Shown here piece by piece: positions 44,354 through 53,455 of a DNA stretch of 64,000 nt (position 1 is the first letter of the stretch; each line of letters starts with the position of its first letter). Both the position numbers and the translations under genes were made by a program. The notes beneath the pieces were generated by a model. The model had not been told where the DNA came from. It made no database searches and saw nothing but the letters and a program-made list of their open reading frames with translations. Source of the stretch: CAXXFQ01 sp963674475 (GTDB lineage Bacteria > Planctomycetota > Planctomycetia > Pirellulales > Thermoguttaceae); contig CAXXFQ010000008.1 in the NCBI GenBank assembly GCA_963674475.2, positions 310,001-374,000 of the forward strand. Reading direction: 5' to 3'.

Positions 44354-45334
44354 CTAGCGTTTCGTGGTCGCTTTCTCTGCTTTTTCGACGCCGCGGAGTC
44401 GTCCTTCACCAAAGATCCCGGTGGCGTACCAGATGCCGTTTTTCCCCCGTTTCATGTCGTAGCCGTAGAGGGGGTGGAATTTCCGGACCTTGCTCCAGTG
44501 GCCGGACGAAAATTTCCAGCATCGGACACATTCGACAGCCGCCTCGACCAGCCCTTCGCCGGGCCAACTCTCGGCACAGACCTCACTTGCGGAAAGACCG
44601 CCCGGAAGCTGACCGGTGATCCTATGAAAGCGGCTTTCCCAGTTGTGGTGTCCCTGAAGGCGGATTCTCGCCTGGTGTTGGGAGTGGGAACAGGCTTGAC
44701 CGGTCAGGAAGTTCGAGATGTTGCCCCACGTGCTCTTGGGCCCTTCCGGATGAACTCGAACCGCCCAGACCAGCGTGCGTTGGGTCAGCGTGCCGGAAGG
44801 CAGTTCGAGCATGGCTTGGAACTTGGCCTTCGTATACGGTTGATTTCGGAGGACCGGGAACGTGCTGACGACAAACTGGTAGTAAGGGGCGTCTTCGTGC
44901 TTGAAATCGAGGATCGCGATTCCCTGGCGGCCTTTCATCTCGCGGAAGCTTGTGTGGTCGATCAGCTTGATTTTTTCGTCCGATTTCGTTTCGATTTCGG
45001 TCTCCAACGAAGCGTGGAGGACGACGTAGTTTTCCAAGAGCGTTGCGATTTCGGGATCGTCGAGGGCCCCTTTTTCCACAGCGGCGAAGGTCTTTGCCTT
45101 GTCCGACTCGTAGAAAAGGACCAACAGCATCTTTTTTTCGGCGGTTGCCTTTTCGACGGCCTCGTAATAGTCGGTCTGCCAAGCGTCGGCCGTTGGGGGG
45201 GTAACTGACTTGGTCGTGGGGGATTTGGGGGGTTCGGTCGAGTCGGCCGTTTCGCCAAAGCAAAAACTGGCGCTCAGAATCAACGCAAAACACCATCCAT
45301 ACGTTCCGAAAGTTTCGATTTTCTTCATTGACAT
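44354..45334 (-). CDS. Secreted thioredoxin-fold protein without CXXC, with C-terminal Trp/His-rich domain
   Basis: 326 residues with a signal peptide (1-27). The first domain (about 50-150) looks like a thioredoxin fold (ATAEKKMLLVLFYESDKAKTF...). The redox CXXC is replaced by ESDK, so it is unlikely to be an oxidoreductase. The C-terminal 140 residues contain HHNWESRFHRITGQLPGG, SEVCAESWPGEGLVEAAVECV and SSGHWSKVRK...YGYDMKRGKNGIWYATGIFG. This pattern is faintly reminiscent of CAP/SCP1 domains. I do not assign an activity. It is probably a lineage-specific exported protein. Confidence 0.8.
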   Translation of the reverse strand: MSMKKIETFGTYGWCFALILSASFCFGETADSTEPPKSPTTKSVTPPTADAWQTDYYEAVEKATAEKKMLLVLFYESDKAKTFAAVEKGALDDPEIATLLENYVVLHASLETEIETKSDEKIKLIDHTSFREMKGRQGIAILDFKHEDAPYYQFVVSTFPVLRNQPYTKAKFQAMLELPSGTLTQRTLVWAVRVHPEGPKSTWGNISNFLTGQACSHSQHQARIRLQGHHNWESRFHRITGQLPGGLSASEVCAESWPGEGLVEAAVECVRCWKFSSGHWSKVRKFHPLYGYDMKRGKNGIWYATGIFGEGRLRGVEKAEKATTKR

Positions 45335-46026
45335 CGTGGTCTCTCTCTTTACCTGTTCTCTGTCTCGTTAGGGAAAAGCCGGAGAAAAGACAAGTTTTAC
45401 TGCAAGTGCAATTGCAGAAACGAGTTATATTTCTCCAATTTGGCTTCGGTCGAACCAAGTACGTTAAATCTGAGTTGAAAAACGCCTTGGAAAAAGTCCG
45501 AGATTCGTTCTGTCTGGAAGAACTTCCTTGACGAGAAAATGCCTGTTCCTTGAGTCGGAGGGAGAAGCGACGACACGAACCAAAGCGGTAAAACCGTTTA
45601 TTGGGGGGGGTGCGTCTTGTTCCCTCCTTGAGCCAAGCGTTTGTTTTTCGATCCCCCCGTTTTGAGAAAAGGGGGGGAACTAATGGAAATGCGGCTTGGC
45701 AAAGATAGGTATAACTGGTAGCCTGGTGAAAATCAAGGAGTCTGCACCCTGACGTCTCCTTTTTTCTTTAAAACAGGAAAAAGCCGTTTGATAGGCCCCC
45801 CACGTTTGGCACGACGGCGTTTCCCCCCCTTTTGATACGATTTCTCAAAGGGAGTATTCGATATAGAGAGATAGCCAGACGCAGCCGCGCGACGAGGAAG
45901 AAGCGTCCCTTTTTGCCCGAATTTTTTTCGCGGGAGAGGCTTTTTCTCCGAACTAGCGGGGGGCGACGGCACGCAGGCGGACCCCTCTCCACTGGACCCT
46001 CCGATTTTCACAAGACAAGGGAAGTC
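45335..46026. other. Intergenic region, about 690 nt
   Basis: No gene recognised. Noted are a TATAAC at 45710-45715 followed by a GGAG...CTCC hairpin with six T (about 45737-45765), which could be a tiny transcript or a stray terminator, and C/G homopolymer runs near 45603 and 45671. An open frame reading into the downstream gene from 45832 has no homologous look before residue 66. Confidence 0.5.
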
Positions 46027-47898
46027 ATGACTCGATCTGCTTACCTCTGCTGGGGCTTTTTACTTGGATTCCTGACGGTTTCGACCGCCTGGGGCAACGA
46101 ATTGGATCAGAAACCGGCCTCGTCCGGCGACGACGTCCGGTTTGCCGAACTTTGCAAGACGGCCGAAGGCCAGTTTTCCCCGATCCAGTCCTCTCAGGTG
46201 CAAACCGTTTTGTGCCGGGTCCGTCAAAAGACCGACGCGTTGGAATGCCGGCTGGTTAATTGGGGCTCCAAGCCCGAGAAAATCTGGCGCGACTACCTCG
46301 ATTGGGACCAGTGGGCCGGGGAAGTCAAAAAAACGTCGCCCGATCTGACCAAGCTCGACGCGATCTATTCCCGCTTGGGGCGAGACGACGGGGCGTTGGG
46401 GCTGATCTGGTTTGTCGAGTTGCGTCAAGCGCTGGGCGATTATTTGAACGTGGCTCGGGGCGTCGACAATCCGGAAATTCAGACGGCCTATAAAAAACTG
46501 CTTGTGGTTTTGCCCGGTTTGGTCACGGATTATCAAGAAACGCCGACCGACGAAAAGGCCGCGCAAATCGGTCAGGCGATCGCTTGGCTCGAACGGTTTC
46601 ATCAGGCCGACGAGGTGGTGGCCGACGTACGTTGCCGGTTTGGTCGACCGAATTTCTATGGCCAGGTGTCTCGTGATTTCGCGGCGATGGGCCTGGAAGA
46701 ATCGTTGGAAGAAGAAGTCACCGTTCGCGACCGTATTTTGCGGACGCCGATTACCGGAAGCGGCGTCATGACCGGGACGACCAAGCTTCAGTTCGTGCCG
46801 TGCGAAGATCGGGCGATTTTCCAGTGGCTGGTCGATACGACCGCATGTACAAACAACGTCGGACGTCGGATGGGGGTTTCGGTTTACAGTAACGCGACCA
46901 CGCTGATCGAGAGTCAAGCCCGGCTGATGCTGGATGCCGACGGACTGTACGGAGAGGACGCGGTTTCCTCGGCCTCGACTCATACGCGGTTTACCAAGAT
47001 TTCCGCCTGTTCGCCGTTGATTCGCTCTTTCGCCTGGCGTCAGGCCTGTTCGACGAAGGGTCGTGCCGAGGCGGAGGCTGCCCGTCATGCCAAGCGGCGC
47101 GCCAATCGGCGAATCGATAGTCGCATCCAAGGCGAGGTCGAAAAGTTCAATCAACAGTACCTTGACCGAGTTCAAGAGCCACTTGCCCAGCGTATGGCGT
47201 TCCCCGATCAGCTTCAGTTCAGCACGACCGAAACCGCTTTGGAAGTGGTTGGACGGGAAATGGGGGTGGCCGAATTGGCTGCGCCGAACGGACCGCCGGT
47301 GCTTGAGAAAAATCACCACATTGCACTTCGGCTGCACGAGTCGGCGATCAATAATTTGACTTCAACCCTGTTGGCCGGTCGGACGCTCGACGAACCGCGA
47401 CTGTATGAACTGACCGAGGAGATGTTGGGCCGCGTGCCGGAATTTCTCAAGCAGGAGGAAGGGCAGCCGACTTGGGAGGTCGAGTTTGCCGACCGCGGCC
47501 CGTTGACCGTGGAGTTCGATGGGGGCTTTTTGGCGATCGTGTTGCGTGCGAAGAGCTTTACTCGCGACGGCAGCCGTTACGATGGGATGAACGTTACGGC
47601 CCGGTACAAGATCGAAAAGATCGATGCCGGTTATCAGATGGTACGACAAGATAAGATCGCCGCGTTTCCGCCGGGGTTCGATCAGGAAAAACGACGCCTC
47701 AGCGGCCGTGAACAGACGTTGCGTCGTCTTTTGGAAAAACGATTTGCGAAAGTCTTTCCCGAGAGTTGGGAGTTGAACGAACCGATCCGTCCGGAAAAGC
47801 GGTGGGCCAAAGCGGGGGAAATCTTCTTGAATGAATGCGATACGCAAGCCGGTTGGATCGTTCTCGGTTGGGACGCCAAGAAGGAATCGAAACCGTAA
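46027..47898 (+). CDS. Large secreted protein of unknown function
   Basis: 623 residues from the ATG at 46027, with AGGGAA five bases upstream. A Sec signal peptide (1-22, ending TAWG) is followed by a mostly helical, Asp/Glu/Arg-rich protein with no membrane segment. Noteworthy stretches are DRAIFQWLVDTTACTNNVGRRMGVSVYSNATT (about 265-300) and TRFTKISACSPL, then a charged coil RAEAEAARHAKRRANRRIDSRIQGEVEKFNQQYLDRV. The C-terminus has a beta-rich part. Scattered Cys could form disulphides. I do not recognise the family; it may be planctomycete-specific. Confidence 0.8.
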   Translation: MTRSAYLCWGFLLGFLTVSTAWGNELDQKPASSGDDVRFAELCKTAEGQFSPIQSSQVQTVLCRVRQKTDALECRLVNWGSKPEKIWRDYLDWDQWAGEVKKTSPDLTKLDAIYSRLGRDDGALGLIWFVELRQALGDYLNVARGVDNPEIQTAYKKLLVVLPGLVTDYQETPTDEKAAQIGQAIAWLERFHQADEVVADVRCRFGRPNFYGQVSRDFAAMGLEESLEEEVTVRDRILRTPITGSGVMTGTTKLQFVPCEDRAIFQWLVDTTACTNNVGRRMGVSVYSNATTLIESQARLMLDADGLYGEDAVSSASTHTRFTKISACSPLIRSFAWRQACSTKGRAEAEAARHAKRRANRRIDSRIQGEVEKFNQQYLDRVQEPLAQRMAFPDQLQFSTTETALEVVGREMGVAELAAPNGPPVLEKNHHIALRLHESAINNLTSTLLAGRTLDEPRLYELTEEMLGRVPEFLKQEEGQPTWEVEFADRGPLTVEFDGGFLAIVLRAKSFTRDGSRYDGMNVTARYKIEKIDAGYQMVRQDKIAAFPPGFDQEKRRLSGREQTLRRLLEKRFAKVFPESWELNEPIRPEKRWAKAGEIFLNECDTQAGWIVLGWDAKKESKP

Positions 47899-47961
47899 GG
47901 CTTTTGTCAACGCCTGGATCTTTTCCGTTTTTTCATTACCTTGAACCATCGGTTCCCTGTT

Positions 47962-48837
47962 ATGAGCGCTCATGAAACCTTGCAACCCCGTTCTGTCTTG
48001 ATTACCGGCGCTTCGACCGGGATTGGAGCGGCCTGCGCGGTCGAATTGGACCGGATGGGATGGCAGGTTTTTGCCGGCGTTCGCTCGGAAGAGGCCGGCG
48101 CCCGGCTTCGTGAGATCGGTTCGGAACGGATAACGCCTGTCCTGATCGACGTGACGGAAGAAGACTCGATTCAAGCGGCCGCCGAAACCATTTCTTCGGC
48201 GACCGAAGGGCGAGGGCTCGACGGACTGGTCAACAACGCGGGGATCGCCGTGCCGGGACCGCTCGAAACGGTGCCGATGGACAAGTTGCGTCTCCAGTTG
48301 GAAGTAAACGTCCTCGGGCAAATCGCCGTGACCAAAGCGATGCTGCCCCTGTTGCGTGAAGGCCGGGGGCGTATCGTCAATCTGAGTTCGATCAGCGGGC
48401 GGATTTCGGTGCCGTTGCTTGGCGCGTATGCGATCTCGAAATTCGCACTCGAAGCGGCCAGCGATGCCTTGCGTCTTGAGCTGCGGCGATGGGGAATCCG
48501 TGTCTCGATCATTGAGCCGGGACCGATCCAAACTCCCATTTGGGAGAAGACTCGCTCGAATGCCGAAGAACACAAGCCTCAAATACCCCAAGAGCAGCTT
48601 GACCTTTATGAAGCCGAAATCAAGGGGATGGAAAAGGCGACTCAGCAGTCGGTCGAATCGGCGTTGCCCGTCTCGCGCGTCGTCGAGAAGGTGGTTCACG
48701 CGTTGACCGCCAAGCGGCCGAAGACCCGTTATCCGATCGGCTGGGACACCCGTATCAGCATCCTTTTGAGCAAGCTGGTACCGGATAGCATGCGCGACGC
48801 CTATATTCTCAAGAAGCTAAATTTCCCACGAAGTTGA
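47962..48837 (+). CDS. Short-chain dehydrogenase/reductase
   Basis: 291 residues from the ATG at 47962; a TTG seven codons earlier is less likely. It has the TGASTGIG nucleotide-binding motif, NNAGIAVPGPLE, the Ser of NLSSISGRIS, and YAISK as the catalytic Tyr-Lys. Classical SDR of the retinol-dehydrogenase-like kind; the substrate is unknown. The 3' end overlaps the convergent PAS-GAF-receiver gene by 21 nt. Confidence 0.93.
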   Translation: MSAHETLQPRSVLITGASTGIGAACAVELDRMGWQVFAGVRSEEAGARLREIGSERITPVLIDVTEEDSIQAAAETISSATEGRGLDGLVNNAGIAVPGPLETVPMDKLRLQLEVNVLGQIAVTKAMLPLLREGRGRIVNLSSISGRISVPLLGAYAISKFALEAASDALRLELRRWGIRVSIIEPGPIQTPIWEKTRSNAEEHKPQIPQEQLDLYEAEIKGMEKATQQSVESALPVSRVVEKVVHALTAKRPKTRYPIGWDTRISILLSKLVPDSMRDAYILKKLNFPRS

Positions 48838-50568
48838 GCGGGAGTTGCTTCGGTTGAACCACCGTTGGATTTGGTCGATCAACCTGGCCCGTTTTACCGG
48901 TTTGGCCAGATAGGCGTCGCATCCACAGCCGAGACACTTTTTCTCCGCCGCCTCGTCGGTTTCCGCTGTCAGGGCAAAGATCGCTCCGCGATAACCGTCC
49001 GCTCGTAACCGGCGTGTCGCCTGGTCACCGTCCATGATCGGCATCTGCATGTCCATCAGGATCAGATCGAACGGTTTTTCTGAATCGACCGCCTCTTGCG
49101 ATTCGAGGACCGCTTCCATACCGTTCCCGACCACTCGGACTTGGGCTCCCGCTTTTTCCAGTACACAGCGAAGGAACCGCTGCAAACTCAGCCCGTCGTC
49201 GGCCACGAGGATCGATCGATTTCGAAGCGGTTTTTCTTCATCGGCGGTCGGTGGAGGATTTTCTCGGCCAACCGGTGCCGTCTCGGTTTCTGGTGAAGAG
49301 GCGGTATGGTTGTCGGGTAAAAGGGACGAAAAGGGAACTTGCCGGGTTTTCCGGTCGACGTCGATCAAAGGTTCAGTGAGAGGGATTCGTGCCGAGGTAG
49401 CTTCCCTCGCTTTTGCTTCGAAGTTGTTTCGCGTTTGTTCAAAAGAAAAGGCCGCTTCGATCACCTTGCCGAGGGTGAAAAAGCCGCTTTTTTCGGATTC
49501 GGAGAGCCGACATTTGGTGAAACCGGCCAAAACGGCCACCGTGTCGCCGACTTGGATTCGACAGCCGATAAAACCTTCCAGACCAAGTTGAGCCGCCCAC
49601 CCTTGTTTGGGGAAAGCGGAGGCGTCCTGAATCGCTCCGCTATAGCAAAACGTCTGTTGTGAGATCGCCAGTTGGCCTACCCGATAGAAGCCTAATGGAA
49701 TTCGGCCATGAGGTCCGTCGAGATGGGTGTAGCGGCCCGAGCTGGCGAGCAAATGCAAACAGGTTTGTCCAAGGCAGACGACGTTGGGCGAGATGGAATA
49801 GGAATGCTCGCATCCCTGACGACAGCGATCGCCCGGTCGAACTTGCCAGATCCGACAAAAATCCAAGCCGATCCACGTGACCCCGATGTCGGCAATTGCT
49901 TGCAGTTTTTTCGCCAAGGGGGCAGGGGAAACGACGACTTCTTGAAGCTGGCCGAAAATTTGGTGTTCGGGTTGGAGTTCGAGCCCTGATTCTGGGTCCT
50001 CGAGCGTCTTGGTATCCCAAGAGGCCATTTGCGTCTCTCGATGGTCACGGTGGGACGGCGGTTCAATTTCGTTGTCGGTTGTGGAGAGAGACCGTTCGTC
50101 AGTTTCGTTTCCAGGGGAGATCGTTGAGAAACGGCAAAAAACGCCTCGGAACTTTCCGTCAGTATTGTGGATCGGAATCGCCTGCGCTTTGACTTGGGAA
50201 CCGTCATGGAATGCCATGATGGACTGAGCCATTTCGTGTGTCTTTTGGCTTCGTGCGGCGGGGCAATCAGGACACGGTTCACCCCGGTTCTGAAGGCTTT
50301 GGTAGCACCGTTTTCCGTAAACGGTTTCGGCAGAGACGTGAAAATGATCTTGAAAAAAACGGCCCGCTTTTTCACTTATCCAGACGATCTTGAGATCCGG
50401 GTCGAGAAGAAAGCCGCAATCGGTCCACCGCTCCATCGATTCTAAAGGGCCGGTTCTCGGGAGCGAGCCGAGTTCGTCGGAACCTTCGAAGGACCGTTCT
50501 CCTTCTCTCAAGGGATTGGGAGAAGAAGACTTCGATTTCAGGGGAAATAGGTCGAGATCAGGGTTCAC
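48817..50568 (-). CDS. PAS-GAF-receiver signalling protein without kinase domain
   Basis: 583 residues with a GTG start behind AGGAAAGG. An N-terminal PAS-like domain (about 45-150) includes CYQSLQNRGEPCPDCPAARSQKTHE, the Cys-rich PAS variant. A GAF-like domain (about 205-380) follows, with EHSYSISPNVVCLGQTCLHLL, IQDASAFPKQGWAAQLGLEGFIGCRI and several Cys. The C-terminal receiver (about 455-570) has ILVADDGLSLQRFLRCVL and DLILMDMQMPIMDG (phospho-acceptor Asp) and YLAKPVK. No HisKA or HATPase lies between GAF and the receiver, so a kinase must act in trans. A role as a sensor-adaptor is inferred. Confidence 0.88.
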   Translation of the reverse strand: MNPDLDLFPLKSKSSSPNPLREGERSFEGSDELGSLPRTGPLESMERWTDCGFLLDPDLKIVWISEKAGRFFQDHFHVSAETVYGKRCYQSLQNRGEPCPDCPAARSQKTHEMAQSIMAFHDGSQVKAQAIPIHNTDGKFRGVFCRFSTISPGNETDERSLSTTDNEIEPPSHRDHRETQMASWDTKTLEDPESGLELQPEHQIFGQLQEVVVSPAPLAKKLQAIADIGVTWIGLDFCRIWQVRPGDRCRQGCEHSYSISPNVVCLGQTCLHLLASSGRYTHLDGPHGRIPLGFYRVGQLAISQQTFCYSGAIQDASAFPKQGWAAQLGLEGFIGCRIQVGDTVAVLAGFTKCRLSESEKSGFFTLGKVIEAAFSFEQTRNNFEAKAREATSARIPLTEPLIDVDRKTRQVPFSSLLPDNHTASSPETETAPVGRENPPPTADEEKPLRNRSILVADDGLSLQRFLRCVLEKAGAQVRVVGNGMEAVLESQEAVDSEKPFDLILMDMQMPIMDGDQATRRLRADGYRGAIFALTAETDEAAEKKCLGCGCDAYLAKPVKRARLIDQIQRWFNRSNSRSTSWEI

Positions 50569-51158
50569 GGGTGCCTTTCCTAACCGTTTCTTTCACGAAG
50601 ATCTTCGCCGCCCGTTGAAAAGGCCAACACGGCCCTTTTTTGACGGGCTGCAGGGCACGGCGTGAAGCAATTTTTTGCCAATTTCTTTTCCTATCACAAC
50701 GCGCCTAGGGTAAGCTTAGGTTACCTTTGACGTGAAAGCAAAAAGGGAATGCGAAAAAGACTGACACGGAGATGGGCTTTTGCGGCGAAAAAGGGGGGGA
50801 TGCCGCGGAGTCAAACGGTGTGGCCGCCTTCTGCCGTTTGGCCGGGTCGTGAGGAACGACTGTCGAGAAGCGAGAAGCTGAAAAGGCGAAGCACGGACGA
50901 GTGTCGTCTGAATGAAAAAAGGCCTCGGCCGCCAAAAGCGACCAAGGCCTGAGGTTGTTCCATCAACTTGGGTTCGTTGAAATAGGGCGAATCGAACTGG
51001 TATCAAAAAAGCAGAAGCTTTTATCTTGCGACCAATTCCTCGCTAGCGAGTCGCAATCTCACGAAACCGTATCCTGGATTTAGCCCACAACGAAAATGAC
51101 TTCGAAAGAAGGCCAATGGGTTTTCAAGTTTCGATTTAACCAAAACAAGTCACGTCAA
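50569..51158. other. Intergenic region between PAS-receiver and cold-shock genes
   Basis: 590 nt, both flanking genes on the minus strand. It holds the csp terminator (50914-50950); I see no other gene. TAAGCTTA at about 50711-50718 is a small palindrome in the upstream region of the PAS-receiver gene. Confidence 0.55.
50914..50950 (-). terminator. Terminator of the cold-shock gene
   Basis: On the minus strand AGGCCTTGGTCGC pairs with GCGGCCGAGGCCT (imperfect) and is followed by six T; about 205 nt after the csp stop. Confidence 0.75.
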
Positions 51159-51359
51159 CTAGTCCAAGGGTTTGACGTTTTCGGCACGCGGGCCTTTGGG
51201 GCCTTGTCCTTCTTCGTAGGTGACCGCTTGGCCAACACGAAGATCTTCAAACGAGGCGCCTTCAACGGAGGAATGATGGAAGAACAAATCTCCCTTATTT
51301 CCCTCGATGAAACCAAATCCCTTGTCGTAGATAACTTTTCTGATAGTTCCTTGCGGCAT
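51159..51359 (-). CDS. csp: Cold-shock domain protein
   Basis: 66 residues from MPQGTIRKVIYDKGFGFIEG; GGAG is nine bases upstream of this ATG. RNP1 is GFGFIEG and RNP2 DLFFHHSSV, the nucleic-acid-binding motifs of the OB-fold CSD. GEGxGPKGPRAENV-like sequence near the C-terminus (EEGQGPKGPRAENVKPLD) is usual for small Csp proteins. It likely acts as an RNA chaperone. The leader is about 285 nt, a length usual for cold-regulated csp mRNAs. Confidence 0.95.
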   Translation of the reverse strand: MPQGTIRKVIYDKGFGFIEGNKGDLFFHHSSVEGASFEDLRVGQAVTYEEGQGPKGPRAENVKPLD

Positions 51360-51652
51360 GATGAGCCACTCCTTCCAACGAAAACACAAATAAACGAACG
51401 GACCGAGCGTCTTTCTCCCAAGTTTAACAACCTCTCCCCGAGGAGAAGTACCTCAATCCACAATTTCAAGGGCACGCAAAAAGGCACCGACCGCACGAAC
51501 CGACAACTTGTTTTCCGCTAGCAAGGAACAAGAAGGAACTTGTCTCTTGATTTGCCGAGAAGAAAAAATGCCGTAAGGGGCAGTAGGATCCAACGCAAGA
51601 ACTCTGTTCCCCACGGGGGGCTTGCATCTTCCGTTCCCTCATTCAACGGTGA

Positions 51653-51661
51653 ATTATAGCA
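51653..51661 (-). promoter_or_regulatory. Extended -10 promoter of csp
   Basis: TGCTATAAT on the minus strand is a perfect extended -10 element. The -35 region is poor, which the extended element can compensate. Confidence 0.6.
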
Positions 51662-51713
51662 ACCCGCCATAAAAAAGAAAGATGGATCAACCCCGCCAAC
51701 CCCCAAAAAATGG

Positions 51714-51752
51714 AAAAAGGCACCCCGCCCGAAAGAGGGGGTGCCTTTTTTT
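51714..51752. terminator. Terminator of gap
   Basis: GGCACCCC/GGGGTGCC stem with a 13-nt loop, A tract on the left and seven T on the right. On the minus strand it lies about 70 nt past the gap stop. Confidence 0.88.
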
Positions 51753-51820
51753 CTTTTTCTATCGTCTAAGAAGGAGGTTCCCCCGAAAAAAGGGGGGCCA
51801 TTCTTAGAGGGCGGCCAGTC

Positions 51821-52837
51821 TTAGAGGGCGGCCAACTTTTCGATCAGGTCGACGCTACGGCAGCTGTAGCCCCATTCGTTGTCGTACCAGCTGAGGATCT
51901 TCAGCATGTTGTCGCCGACGACCATGGTCCAGTCGGGGACGAAGATCGAGCTTCGCGGGTCGCCAACGATGTCGGACAGGACGATCGGGTCTTCGCAGTA
52001 GCCCAAGATACCCTTCATCGGGCCTTCAGCCGCTTCTTTGATCGCGGCATTGACGGCATCGGCCGTGACCGGCTTGGACGTTTCGACAACCAGGTCGACA
52101 CAGCTACCGGTCGGAGTCGGGACGCGAAGCGAGATGCCCGTGAGCTTGCCGTTGAGTTCGGGGATGACTTGACCGACCGCAGCGGCGGCACCGGTGGTCG
52201 TCGGGATGATGTTGACCGCCGCGGCACGGGCCCGGTAGAGGTCCGAGTGCGGGAAGTCCTGGACAACCTGGTCATTCGTGTACGAGTGGACCGTCGTCAT
52301 GAGGCCCTTGACGATGCCGAACTTGTCGTTGAGCACCTTGGCGACCGGGGCCAAGCAGTTGGTCGTGCAGCTGGCGTTCGAAACGCACTTGTGCTCGGCA
52401 CTGAGCTGATCGTCGTTGACGCCCAAGACGCAGGTCAGGTCCGGATCGCTGGCCGGAGCACTGATGACGACCTTTTTGGCGCCCGCTTCAATGTGACTGT
52501 CGTAACCGGCTTTGCCATCGGCGGCCCGTTTACGGAAGACGCCGGTGCTTTCCAGAACGACGTCGACACCCAGATCGCCCCACGGCAGTTGGGCCGGGTT
52601 ACGTTCGGCCAACGCTTTGATCTTTTTGCCGTTGACGGTCAGGTACTCGTCGTCGTAGCTGACTTCGCCGGGGAAACGGCCGTGGACGCTGTCGTACTTC
52701 AACAGGGTCGCCAGCGTTTTGTTGTCGGTCAGGTCGTTAATGCCCATGACCTCAAACTTTTCGGGTTGCGCCATCAGGCCACGGAAAACGAGCCGACCGA
52801 TTCGACCAAAACCATTGATACCAACACGAATTGCCAC
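51821..52837 (-). CDS. gap: Glyceraldehyde-3-phosphate dehydrogenase
   Basis: 338 residues with GTG start (AAGGAG eight bases upstream) reading VAIRVGINGFGRIGR, the NAD-binding motif. The catalytic Cys is in SNASCTTNCLAP, the His in TTVHSYTNDQ, and the C-terminal SWYDNEWGYSCRSVDL is conserved. Glycolytic oxidation and phosphorylation of glyceraldehyde 3-phosphate in the cytoplasm. A frame extending 23 codons upstream has no homology. Confidence 0.97.
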   Translation of the reverse strand: MAIRVGINGFGRIGRLVFRGLMAQPEKFEVMGINDLTDNKTLATLLKYDSVHGRFPGEVSYDDEYLTVNGKKIKALAERNPAQLPWGDLGVDVVLESTGVFRKRAADGKAGYDSHIEAGAKKVVISAPASDPDLTCVLGVNDDQLSAEHKCVSNASCTTNCLAPVAKVLNDKFGIVKGLMTTVHSYTNDQVVQDFPHSDLYRARAAAVNIIPTTTGAAAAVGQVIPELNGKLTGISLRVPTPTGSCVDLVVETSKPVTADAVNAAIKEAAEGPMKGILGYCEDPIVLSDIVGDPRSSIFVPDWTMVVGDNMLKILSWYDNEWGYSCRSVDLIEKLAAL

Positions 52838-53455
52838 AATTGATCTCCTTGAAAGGGAAAACCATCCCCACTCAGAGAGGGGGGTATCTCCGCCGACCTC
52901 ACTCAAAGTCGGGCGCCAGTGCTATTAGCTTGATTAACGATCAAACCGGGGTAAGGTTGCCTTGCGGCTAAACTTTTCAACCGAAAAGACCTTTTCTACC
53001 GAAAAAAGGGCGACACAAAAAAACGAATTATATAACCGTCGGGCCTCTTGGGCAATGACCTCCAGGCCAGACTTTTTAGTTCGCAGAAAACGCCCGAGTC
53101 GTTTTAATTCCTAATCTTGCCTAGATTGCCTATATCACCGCTTTCTCGTGGGACTTCCGGACTTTCCCCCCGTTCTGGGTTGAAATTTGCCCCCGCTACG
53201 ACTATCGTGAAAGAGGCGGTTTTTGGAGTGTGAGAATTGGTTTCGAGCTGTTTTGCTTGTCAACCGCGGGAGCGAACTGAAGAACCGGCCGCGTTTTGAA
53301 CGGTCTAAGCGGTAGCCCCCTTTCGTCTCATGGACTCGAAGAACCCTAGATTTTTTTCTTGCGAGCGAGAAAAAATCTACCCACTGCGAGGAGTGTTGCG
53401 CCCATTCCTTACGGTTCCCTTCCCCCCCCCATCCCCGACTTGGAGAAAAACCACC
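52838..53455. other. Divergent region gap / TIM-barrel gene
   Basis: 618 nt without a gene. It contains the gap promoter (53027-53055) and, in its leader, two tandem hairpins CTTTTCaaccGAAAAG and CTTTTCtaccGAAAA (about 52974-53008). The part near the plus-strand gene shows a GGAG ribosome-binding site and a run of nine C at about 53422. Confidence 0.6.
53027..53055 (-). promoter_or_regulatory. Promoter of gap
   Basis: On the minus strand TTGCCC (53055-53050), a 17-bp spacer and consensus TATAAT (53032-53027). The leader is about 185 nt. Confidence 0.7.

Larger units (their letters stand above)
51360..51820. other. Leader of csp and 3' region of gap
   Basis: 461 nt without a gene. It includes the csp promoter (51653-51661), its long leader and the terminator of gap (51714-51752). 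Confidence 0.6.

Noticed and set aside
45710..45765. Small RNA with TATAAC and a T-tailed hairpin
   Set aside because: No -35 element and only a four-base closed stem; too weak to list as a gene.
45832..46026. N-terminal extension of the secreted 623-residue protein
   Set aside because: The extension is Arg/Lys-rich and would place the clear signal peptide internally; the ATG at 46027 has its own AGGGAA site.
47362..48699. 445-codon open frame on the minus strand
   Set aside because: Antisense to the secreted 623-residue protein and the SDR, both of which have clear N-termini and motifs.
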